Source of the DNA: Parageobacillus sp. KH3-4
GTDB taxonomy: Bacteria; Bacillota; Bacilli; Bacillales; Anoxybacillaceae
DNA: 64,000 bases
NCBI RefSeq assembly: GCF_022846435.1
Contig: NZ_AP025627.1
Coordinates: 2,948,001-3,012,000 of the forward strand
Direction: 5' to 3'
Shown: positions 57,946-64,000 of the stretch, piece after piece
How the letters are laid out: the number at the start of each line of letters is the position of its first letter
How positions within the stretch are numbered: the first letter of the stretch is position 1
Made by a program: the position numbers and the translations under genes
The notes under the pieces: generated by a model
Database searches by the model: none
Told to the model about the DNA's origin: nothing
The model's input: only the letters and a program-made list of their open reading frames with translations

Positions 57946-58809
57946 GTGTCAATTCAAATTATTACCGACAGCGGCTGTGACCTTCCATATGCTTATTTGC
58001 AGGAGCACGATATCGCGTTTCTGCCGCTTCTTGTCCATTTCAATGGCGAAGAATATGAAGACTTTATCAACATCAAACCAAAACAAGTATATGACGCGAT
58101 GCGCAACGGACAAATCGTAAAAACCGCGCAAGCAAATCCGCTGAAAATGAAAGAGTTGTTCACGCAATATGCGAAAGAAAACCGTCCTTGCCTATATATC
58201 GCGTTTTCTTCGCAACTGTCGGGTACATATCAAACCGCGATGGCGATTCGCAGCGAATTGCTTGAGGAATATCCCGAATTTCAGCTGACGATTATCGATT
58301 CCAAATGCGCTTCGCTCGGACAAGGACTGGCAGTGATAAAAGCAGCAGAGCTGGTCGAAAAAGGCACGCCTTACAATTTGCTATGCGAGACGATTGCCTC
58401 CTATTGCCATCATATGGAACATATTTTTACGGTGGATAATCTTGAGTACTTGGCGCGCGGCGGGCGAATCAGCAAAGCGTCGGCGATGGTTGGCGGCCTT
58501 TTGAACATTAAACCGCTTCTCCATGTCGAAGACGGCAAACTCATTCCGCTTGAGAAATTACGCGGCCGCAAAAAGGTGTTGAAGCGCATGGTCGAAATCA
58601 TGGGTGAACGCGGCGACGATTTGCAAAAACAAGTGATCGGCATCAGCCACGGCGACGATGAAAAAGCCGCTTTGGAATTAAAGCAGCTTATTGAAAAAAC
58701 ATACGGCTGCTCGCGTTTCTTTATTTGCGAAATCGGCGGCGCGATCGGCGCTCACGCCGGACCGGGAACATTGGCGCTCTTTTTCCTAAACAAACATATT
58801 GAAGTATAA
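57946..58809 (+). CDS. DegV family fatty-acid-binding protein
   Basis: A 287-residue protein binding a fatty acid between two domains; members act in the FakAB fatty acid kinase system. Signatures are [14 protein letters not shown] (4-17), [29 protein letters not shown] and [20 protein letters not shown]. The start is the GTG 7 bases after AAGAGGTGG; the upstream in-frame GTG overlaps that SD. It is likely the yitS counterpart of B. subtilis by position. Confidence 0.9.
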   Translation: MSIQIITDSGCDLPYAYLQEHDIAFLPLLVHFNGEEYEDFINIKPKQVYDAMRNGQIVKTAQANPLKMKELFTQYAKENRPCLYIAFSSQLSGTYQTAMAIRSELLEEYPEFQLTIIDSKCASLGQGLAVIKAAELVEKGTPYNLLCETIASYCHHMEHIFTVDNLEYLARGGRISKASAMVGGLLNIKPLLHVEDGKLIPLEKLRGRKKVLKRMVEIMGERGDDLQKQVIGISHGDDEKAALELKQLIEKTYGCSRFFICEIGGAIGAHAGPGTLALFFLNKHIEV

Positions 58810-58832
58810 GTTTTTCTTTTCCACGCATACTA

Positions 58833-58866
58833 ATGGCGTACACCGTAGATAAGGAGTGCACGCCAT
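58833..58866 (+). promoter_or_regulatory. hairpin presenting the SD of the DUF3941 gene
   Basis: ATGGCGTACAC (58833-58843) pairs with GTGCACGCCAT (58856-58866), 10 of 11 bases. The loop CGTAGATAAGGA contains the SD AAGGAG start, and the ATG follows immediately after the 3' arm. It could modulate translation. Confidence 0.55.
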
Positions 58867-58998
58867 ATGTCACATACGAGCGACAATGATAAAAAAGCGC
58901 GCGACAACAACGCAAAACGCCATGAAAAAAACATGCTTCGCGAAAAAAACCGCGAGGCGGGAAAATTTGCGTACTCGAAGAAGACCGATCATTTGTAA
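58867..58998 (+). CDS. DUF3941 family peptide
   Basis: A 43-residue, highly charged peptide: MSHTSDNDKKARDNNAKRHE..., ending GKFAYSKKTDHL. It matches the short DUF3941 family of Bacillaceae; its function is unknown. The SD AAGGAG is 10 bases upstream, inside an RNA hairpin loop. The sequence is nearly free of hydrophobic residues and is probably disordered, perhaps binding nucleic acid. Confidence 0.8.
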   Translation: MSHTSDNDKKARDNNAKRHEKNMLREKNREAGKFAYSKKTDHL

Positions 58999-59049
58999 AC
59001 TTATACTATGCGAATAACTTCCTTTGATTAAAGGGTAGAATGGCAAAAG

Positions 59050-59285
59050 CATGATTCACTAAACCGCCCCCACTTACCGGCCAACGTGCCTGCAGGTGGG
59101 GGATTGTTATATCCTTCTCCCATACCATTCCCCCGTCCCACGAGATAGCACGCTTGCGCTTTGCTGGAAGTGGCGAAACTCCCTTGGCACTTATAATAAC
59201 CAAAGCCCTCCACAAGGTGGCTGAAAATATATAGACTTGCACCACATTCCATATTTTTCTGTAAAATATCATAGATCAAATGGGG
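59050..59285 (-). other. structured GC-rich intergenic segment, possible IS200/IS605-type relic or ncRNA
   Basis: No ORF here has an SD. The segment carries a strong hairpin (CCCCCAC at 59067-59073 with GTGGGGG at 59096-59102, internal ACCGGCC and GCCTGCAGG) and further G/C-rich tracts on the minus strand. The look (G-rich stem near a TAG/AATCATG end) recalls the right ends and guide RNAs of IS200/IS605 elements, but no tnpA or tnpB remains. It could also be an independent small RNA. Confidence 0.35.
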
Positions 59286-59295
59286 GGGCTATATA

Positions 59296-59742
59296 ATGTA
59301 TCCTTTTTTTAGTAACTACAACGTGACGTATAGACAATCCAAAAAATTGGTTAATGACATTGAAAGAGCCATTAACGGAGAGTATAGCGCGATAAAGTGT
59401 TATGCAAATTTAGCTAATTTGGCTCTGGCAGAAAAGGAAAGAAAACAAATTCTTGAAATTAGACAAGATGAAATACGGCATTTTCAGCAATTTGCGCAGA
59501 TTTACGCAAATCTAACTGGGCAACAACCGCAACCAAAAATTATTGAAGAATGTCCGGATACGTATTTAGAAGGATTAGAATTTGCTCTACAAGATGAACA
59601 AAAAACAGTCGATTTTTATCTAGATATTGCATCGGAAACAAGTAATCAATATGTAAAAGAGACGTTTCGCCGAGCAGCCGCAGATGAACAAAATCACGCA
59701 GTTTGGTTCTTATACTTTTTTGCAAAACAAAAACAACGGTAA
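59296..59742 (+). CDS. ferritin-like (rubrerythrin-type) protein
   Basis: A 148-residue four-helix protein with the carboxylate/His ligands of a di-iron centre: INGEYSAIKCY, RQDEIRHFQQF, QDEQKTVDFYLD and AADEQNHAVWF. No rubredoxin domain is present. It may store iron or act on oxygen or peroxide; a coat-like role is possible in spore-formers. SD GGGGGGG lies 8 bases before the ATG. It is monocistronic; codon use is more AT-rich than in its neighbours. Confidence 0.8.
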   Translation: MYPFFSNYNVTYRQSKKLVNDIERAINGEYSAIKCYANLANLALAEKERKQILEIRQDEIRHFQQFAQIYANLTGQQPQPKIIEECPDTYLEGLEFALQDEQKTVDFYLDIASETSNQYVKETFRRAAADEQNHAVWFLYFFAKQKQR

Positions 59743-60012
59743 ATCACTGTTTTTCTATCTTTGCCGATCGAAAAAAACGTTCCATTTCGGAACAACAATA
59801 TCTACTTTAAGCCAATCACAGCAGTTATTTGATTTTTCGCACTTCCATGCCAGCGTATAGCATGTGCCGCCTCTTTGTCTCCATGCTCGCTCCGCTTTTA
59901 TGAGTTTCTCAAAAGTGGAGCGGTTTCCGCGCTCTCTCTGCTTTTGGAGAATTTTCTCCTCCTCTCCCCCATCTTCCTGTTTCTTCGAATGCTTCTAACG
60001 CCGCTTTTCCTG
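59743..60012. other. intergenic region before yajQ
   Basis: About 270 bp without a supported gene; it contains a small GTTCC-GGAAC hairpin near 59780 and long pyrimidine-rich tracts. I see no recognisable element. Confidence 0.4.
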
Positions 60013-60041
60013 TTGTTTCCGCTGTTTCCTTTTACTATAAT
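60013..60041 (+). promoter_or_regulatory. promoter of the YajQ gene
   Basis: -35 TTGTTT (60013-60018), 17-base spacer, -10 TATAAT (60036-60041), about 34 bp before the ATG. Confidence 0.72.
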
Positions 60042-60074
60042 GAAACTAAATAACGAAAAAGCTGGAGGTTATGT

Positions 60075-60566
60075 ATGTCAAAAGAAAATTCCTTTGATAT
60101 TGTATCGAAAGTTGACTTATCGGAAGTTACCAATGCGATCAACATCACGCTGAAAGAAATTAAAAACCGCTACGACTTTAAAGGCAGCAAAAGCGACATT
60201 TCCTTGGAAAAAGACGAGCTTATTCTTATTTCCGACGACGAATTTAAATTGGAACAGCTTAAAGACGTGCTGATCGGCAAGCTCATTAGGCGGGGCGTGC
60301 CGACGAAAAACATTCAATACGGCAAAATTGAGCCTGCTTCCGGAGGCACGGTGCGCCAGCGCGCCAAGCTTGTGCAAGGCATTGACAAGGAAAATGCGAA
60401 AAAAATCAACACGATCATAAAAAAAACCGGCCTGAAAGTGAAAAGCCAAGTGCAGGACGACCAAATCCGCGTCAGCGGCAAAAGCAAAGACGACTTGCAA
60501 AAGGTCATCGCCGCAATTCGCGAAGCTGATTTGCCGATTGATGTGCAATTTGTCAATTATCGATAA
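60075..60566 (+). CDS. YajQ family nucleotide-binding protein (UPF0234/DUF520)
   Basis: A 163-residue cytosolic protein: [32 protein letters not shown], the linker [20 protein letters not shown], and a C-terminal [20 protein letters not shown]. These are the YajQ hallmarks; family members bind nucleotides and in some bacteria cyclic di-GMP. SD GGAGG precedes the ATG. It is monocistronic. Confidence 0.93.
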   Translation: MSKENSFDIVSKVDLSEVTNAINITLKEIKNRYDFKGSKSDISLEKDELILISDDEFKLEQLKDVLIGKLIRRGVPTKNIQYGKIEPASGGTVRQRAKLVQGIDKENAKKINTIIKKTGLKVKSQVQDDQIRVSGKSKDDLQKVIAAIREADLPIDVQFVNYR

Positions 60567-60607
60567 AAAAGATGTTACGGGTGCTAAGCGCCCGTAGCAT
60601 CTTTTTT
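60567..60607 (+). terminator. terminator of the YajQ gene
   Basis: Stem AAAGATG-TACGGG...CCCGTAGCATCTTT with T7. Confidence 0.85.
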
Positions 60608-60638
60608 TATGCTCTTTCCCTCTATTTTCACATTTATG

Positions 60639-62144
60639 TTAAAGAAAAAAACTTAACCCAACAATACTAGACGTAATGATCAGCAAAACAGCAAAAGCAA
60701 TTGGAAGAATGTCCCGCACCAATTGCCCTTCATGTCCAGACTGGCTAGTGATAGAGGCCGCTAAGACAATTCGCGACGGGGAAGCCATGGTCATGTTCGC
60801 TGCGGAGACGTTTTGTGCTGTGGCATATAATAGTGCAGGACTATGTAATTGCTGGGCCATCGTGCTTTGAAAATGGGAAAACATAGCGTTCGCTGCACTG
60901 TTGCTGCCGCTCATGAATCCGCCGATTGCGCCGATAAACGGAGAAGCGATGATAAACCACGAGCCTACTAATGCAGCAATATGGGCAGCCAGGAAATTCG
61001 TCATTCCCGCTCCCTCCATCACGCTCGACATCGCGATAAAACCCGTTGTTGCTATTGCGGCAGGATATACTTGTTTGATGGTTTTTCCTATACAAATTTT
61101 TAGTTGAACGCCAGTCAGTCGATATAGCCATATCGCTGTCAGCGATGCAAGGAGCAGGGCAAAACCCGGGCTATACAACAGCTCTAAGTGAAAATGATAT
61201 TTTGGCCATTGAATAACTAGCATACTCGCAACTATTCTTCTACATGCAGCAGAGAAATGGGAAACAAATATATATATTGTTAAAACGGCATATGGTGCCA
61301 TTGCCTTATAAAAATTCCCCTTTCCAATCACTACATGCGCCGCGGCTGTCTTTCCCCTCTTTTTGCTGATCAATGTCTTTACTTTCCAATAGATAATGAG
61401 CGCACAAGCTGCGGCACCGCCTGCCAATACGCCCGCCAGCTCTGTAGATACGTACACGCTTGTCGCCCACGTAACAAGCGATAACACAAAAGAAACGAGA
61501 AAAATGGAGTCGAGATGCTGTTTGACCGACTTTTTTCCGCCACTAACCGCTACAACCATAAACGCATAAAATACATAAAGTGGAATGCTTACTAGCGCGC
61601 TATACTCCCCCAGCTGACGCAAAGGAACTCCAGACAATTCCGCATTAATGACCGTACCGATGGCAAGCGCGCCCCACGGCACGGCCGACTGCGTTAATAA
61701 CGATAATACCATTGTTTTTTTCGCCGAAAATCCGAACGCAAGATATAATGGGGCAACGATCACAACAGCGACGCCAAATCCGCTAACCGCTTCTAGAAAA
61801 GGTCCTAAAGAGGCAGAAATAAGCAGCCCTTGCTCTGCCTGCGAGCGGCAAAAGCGAGATAAGCCATAAGCCATCGCATTCATCGCTCCGCATTCATTCA
61901 GCAAGTTGTATAAAAACAGCCCAAATACTAATACATAAATGACCGTAACGGACAACAGCATTCCTCGAACGGAGGAATGCAATAAATTTTGCACCGGCGC
62001 ATCAAAAGAAAAATAGGCCAATACGGATGCCAATCCATACGAATAAACAGCAGTATGCAGCGCCGGCATTTTAAGCCACACTAAACAAATGAGAGCAAAT
62101 AAAATAGGCAACCCTGCTAATAAGAAATGAACCGCATGATGCAT
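60639..62144 (-). CDS. L-lactate permease family transporter
   Basis: LctP-family (lactate/glycolate:H+ symporter) with about 12-13 TM helices. Signatures are GLLISASLGPFLEAVSGFGV, SLLTQSAVPWGALAIG, SPFIGAIGGFMSGSNSAANAMF and SAANMTMASPSRIVLA. At 501 residues it is somewhat shorter than the usual 530-560, mostly in a central loop, so substrate choice may differ. It is divergent from an XRE-cupin regulator with two shared palindromes between them. Confidence 0.85.
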   Translation of the reverse strand: MHHAVHFLLAGLPILFALICLVWLKMPALHTAVYSYGLASVLAYFSFDAPVQNLLHSSVRGMLLSVTVIYVLVFGLFLYNLLNECGAMNAMAYGLSRFCRSQAEQGLLISASLGPFLEAVSGFGVAVVIVAPLYLAFGFSAKKTMVLSLLTQSAVPWGALAIGTVINAELSGVPLRQLGEYSALVSIPLYVFYAFMVVAVSGGKKSVKQHLDSIFLVSFVLSLVTWATSVYVSTELAGVLAGGAAACALIIYWKVKTLISKKRGKTAAAHVVIGKGNFYKAMAPYAVLTIYIFVSHFSAACRRIVASMLVIQWPKYHFHLELLYSPGFALLLASLTAIWLYRLTGVQLKICIGKTIKQVYPAAIATTGFIAMSSVMEGAGMTNFLAAHIAALVGSWFIIASPFIGAIGGFMSGSNSAANAMFSHFQSTMAQQLHSPALLYATAQNVSAANMTMASPSRIVLAASITSQSGHEGQLVRDILPIAFAVLLIITSSIVGLSFFL

Positions 62145-62167
62145 GGAACATCTCCCCTCCCCTTTTT

Positions 62168-62183
62168 ATCCACTATAGTGGAT
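62168..62183. promoter_or_regulatory. palindromic operator P1 (XRE-cupin regulator)
   Basis: ATCCACTATAGTGGAT, a perfect 16-bp palindrome, 24 bp upstream of the lactate permease ATG. Confidence 0.75.
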
Positions 62184-62227
62184 ATATATATATTATTCTC
62201 CACAAAAAGCGCGAGTCAAGACAAAAT

Positions 62228-62243
62228 TTCCACTATAGTGTAA
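62228..62243. promoter_or_regulatory. palindromic operator P2 (XRE-cupin regulator)
   Basis: TTCCACTATAGTGTAA keeps the CACTATAGTG core, 60 bp from P1 and about 27 bp upstream of the regulator's ATG. Confidence 0.72.
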
Positions 62244-62269
62244 TATATACAACAAGGAGGAAGGCAATT

Positions 62270-62827
62270 ATGAATTTTGGAAAAAACGTGCGGGAAGCAA
62301 GAAAGCGAAAATCCCTTTCATTGCAGGCATTATCAGAAAAATGCGGCGTTAGCCGCTCGATGCTATCGCAAATCGAGAGAGGAGAAAAAAATCCCACCAT
62401 TCAGGTAGCTTGCCAGATCGCGGAAGGGTTGGACATGACTCTTTCGCAATTATTAGGAGAAGATGAGCAAAGCGAAGTCATTATCATTAGAAAAAGCGAA
62501 CGATATATATACAAAGACGAGCGCAGCGGCTTTGAGCGCCATCTTTTATCCCCTTCTTTTCCGGCAAAAGGGATTGAGTTTGTTTTCAATATGATTCCGC
62601 CAAAACAAGAGTCCGGTGTTTTTCCGAAGCATAAAAAAGGAGTGAAAGAGTATATATCCGTAGCCAAAGGAAAGTTGAGAGTCGTACTAGGAACGCGATC
62701 ATATGACTTGGCAGAAGGAGATTCGATATACTACGAAGCTGATGTTGAACATCGTTTCATTAATATTGGCGAGGAAGAATGCCACTACTACTTAGTCATT
62801 GATTCCAATCACGAACGTTCACTATAG
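62270..62827 (+). CDS. XRE-family regulator with C-terminal cupin domain
   Basis: The 185-residue protein has an N-terminal lambda-repressor-type HTH (VREARKRKSLSLQALSEKCG to MTLSQLLGE, residues 4-64) and a C-terminal cupin (about 105-180: HKKGVKEYISVAKGKLRVVLG, AEGDSIYYEADVEHRFIN) that would bind a small effector. SD AAGGAGG precedes the ATG. It is divergent from the lactate permease and flanked by three CACTATAGTG palindromes, one over its own stop codon, so it likely controls the permease and itself. Confidence 0.9.
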   Translation: MNFGKNVREARKRKSLSLQALSEKCGVSRSMLSQIERGEKNPTIQVACQIAEGLDMTLSQLLGEDEQSEVIIIRKSERYIYKDERSGFERHLLSPSFPAKGIEFVFNMIPPKQESGVFPKHKKGVKEYISVAKGKLRVVLGTRSYDLAEGDSIYYEADVEHRFINIGEEECHYYLVIDSNHERSL

Positions 62828-62832
62828 TGAAC
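62817..62832. promoter_or_regulatory. palindrome P3 over the regulator stop codon
   Basis: GTTCACTATAGTGAAC, a perfect 16-bp palindrome with the same core; the TAG stop codon is its centre-right part. Confidence 0.7.
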
Positions 62833-62899
62833 TACGCTATTTTCACTAACGATTTTCTCATCAAGGATCGAATATTTTCATGAAAGCGATTCCTTTGTA

Positions 62900-62928
62900 T
62901 TGAATATTTTCAGAAAATGCTTTACATT
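62900..62928 (+). promoter_or_regulatory. candidate promoter of the S-box transcript
   Basis: -35 TTGAAT (62900-62905), 17-base spacer, -10 TACATT (62923-62928), about 45 bp upstream of the riboswitch. Confidence 0.5.
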
Positions 62929-62976
62929 ATATATTAATTAAATGTTAAAACGTTTGGCCACAACTTCATAGCGAAT

Positions 62977-63127
62977 TTCTTATCAAGAGAGGGGGGAGGG
63001 ACTGGCCCGATGAACCTTCAGCAACCTGGCGAAAGCCAAGGTGCTAAATCCAGACAGGCAAAAAACGCCTGGAAGATAAGAAGAGACGATACATAAAAAG
63101 TCTTCTTCTTATAGAAGGCTTTTTTCT
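62977..63127 (+). promoter_or_regulatory. S-box (SAM-I) riboswitch with terminator
   Basis: The aptamer is clear: P1 CTTATC (62979-62984) with GATAAG (63075-63080), GGGACTGGCCCGATGAA, CAGCAACC, the kink-turn, and GGTGCTAAATCC. The expression platform ends in AGTCTTC / GAAGGCT with TTTTTT (about 63098-63127). S-adenosylmethionine would switch the downstream methyltransferase off. Confidence 0.96.
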
Positions 63128-63165
63128 TTTACCATTTTCACAGAACATAGAACGGGGGAATGAGC

Positions 63166-64000
63166 GTGGGTCTTTTGGAAGATTTGCAAGAACGAATTGT
63201 CATCGCCGATGGCGCAATGGGAACGCTGCTATACTCCCATGGCGTCGATCGATGTTTTGAAGAATTAAATTTGTCGAGACCGGAAGACATTCTTCATATT
63301 CATGAAGCATATATCGCCGCAGGCGCCGAGGTCATTCAAACGAATACATACGGCGCCAACTATGTCAAGCTTGCCCGCTATGGACTCGAAGATGAAGTGC
63401 CATCTATTAACCGCGCGGCGGTGCGGCTGGCGAAACAAGCGGCGAAAAATAAAGCCTACGTGCTCGGAACGATCGGCGGACTGCGCAGCATCAACAAAAG
63501 CGCCGTTTCCATCGATGAAATAAAGCGGACGTTTCGCGAACAATTGTTTGTGCTGTTAAACGAAGACGTCGACGGCTTATTGCTCGAGACGTATTACGAT
63601 TTGGAAGAATTAAAGACAGTGCTTGCGATCGCACGCAAAGAAACGGATAAGCCGATTATCGCGCACGTCACCCTCCACGAAGTCGGCGTTTTGCAAGACG
63701 GCACTCCGCTTGCCGAAGCATTGGCGCAATTAGAACAGTTGGGAGCCGACGTTGTCGGGCTCAACTGCCGTCTCGGCCCATACCATATGATCCGCTCACT
63801 CGAGGAAGTGCCGCTGCCAAGCAAAGCGTTTCTTTCTGCGTATCCGAACGCAAGCCTGCCGGATTACCGCGACGGGCGGCTTGTTTATGAAACAAACACC
63901 GACTATTTTAAAGAAACGGCGCTGGCGTTCCGCGAACAAGGGGTGCGCCTCATCGGTGGGTGCTGCGGCACGACGCCGAAGCATATCGAAGCGATGGCAA
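63166..64000 (+). CDS. yitJ: YitJ-type homocysteine S-methyltransferase / methylene-THF reductase (5' part)
   Basis: Only the first 278 residues are inside the window. They form a homocysteine S-methyltransferase TIM barrel: [28 protein letters not shown], the zinc ligand in VGLNCRLGP, and the pair of cysteines in [12 protein letters not shown]. In B. subtilis YitJ this domain is fused to methylene-tetrahydrofolate reductase; the fusion lies beyond the edge and cannot be checked. The start is a GTG 7 bases after GGGGGA; the ATG two codons earlier abuts that SD. Confidence 0.88.
   Translation, partial: MGLLEDLQERIVIADGAMGTLLYSHGVDRCFEELNLSRPEDILHIHEAYIAAGAEVIQTNTYGANYVKLARYGLEDEVPSINRAAVRLAKQAAKNKAYVLGTIGGLRSINKSAVSIDEIKRTFREQLFVLLNEDVDGLLLETYYDLEELKTVLAIARKETDKPIIAHVTLHEVGVLQDGTPLAEALAQLEQLGADVVGLNCRLGPYHMIRSLEEVPLPSKAFLSAYPNASLPDYRDGRLVYETNTDYFKETALAFREQGVRLIGGCCGTTPKHIEAMA

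Noticed and set aside
59006-59279. Two overlapping minus-strand ORFs of 83-88 codons
   Set aside because: No SD, and the frames follow a structured GC-rich segment; more likely non-coding or an element relic.
59875-60153. 92-codon plus-strand ORF before and into the YajQ gene
   Set aside because: Composed of Leu/Phe/Pro from a pyrimidine tract, no SD, overlaps the YajQ promoter and start.

Overview
The window is a chromosomal segment of a thermophilic, moderately low-GC Bacillaceae, most likely Parageobacillus or Geobacillus. Many gene blocks sit in Bacillus subtilis order (spxA, oppABCDF, trpS, yjbA, yjaZ, fabF-fabH, yjzD, yjzC, argCJBD-carAB-argF, yitW-yitV-yitU, degV). Ribosome binding sites are strong, and GTG or TTG starts can often be fixed by Shine-Dalgarno (SD) spacing. 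I saw no rRNA, tRNA, CRISPR array or intact insertion sequence.

1-17.4 kb: spxA; the oligopeptide permease operon oppABCDF; trpS behind a Trp T-box; yjbA; a small two-TM protein; yjaZ; fabF and fabH under a FapR operator; small proteins; a serine-less alpha/beta hydrolase; yjzD; and a TetR-MMPL exporter pair of higher GC with two near-identical operators flanking its promoter. 17.4-30.6 kb: clpB with a CtsR operator, yjzC, and the complete arginine operon transcribed leftward, with ArgR-like boxes at its promoter.

30.6-55.6 kb is the accessory core: an anaerobic nitrate respiration and denitrification island. It holds molybdenum cofactor genes (moaD, moaE, mobB, moeA, moaA, mobA), a lone modB, a decayed chemoreceptor, the di-iron repair protein Ric, Fnr, narGHJI, a hemerythrin-like protein, copper nitrite reductase nirK, narK, a radical SAM/SPASM enzyme, quinol NO reductase (qNor), a second Crp/Fnr regulator, three DUF2249 proteins, a polytopic membrane protein and yitW. 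At least eleven Fnr-type palindromes (TGTGA-N6-TCACA and close variants) sit between these genes, so the island reads as one low-oxygen/nitrogen-oxide regulon. Genes for nitrate to nitrite to NO to N2O are present; no nosZ is seen here. The least understood part is the operon DUF2249-DUF2249-membrane protein-yitW, together with a divergent DUF2249 / 49-residue zinc-ribbon pair sharing one Fnr box.

55.6-64 kb: a YitV-type esterase, a HAD phosphatase, small conserved proteins, DegV, a DUF3941 peptide whose SD lies in an RNA hairpin loop, a structured intergenic stretch that may be an IS200/IS605-type relic, a ferritin-like protein, a YajQ protein, a lactate permease family gene divergent from an XRE-cupin regulator with three copies of one palindrome, and an S-box (SAM) riboswitch in front of a YitJ-type methyltransferase that runs off the right edge.
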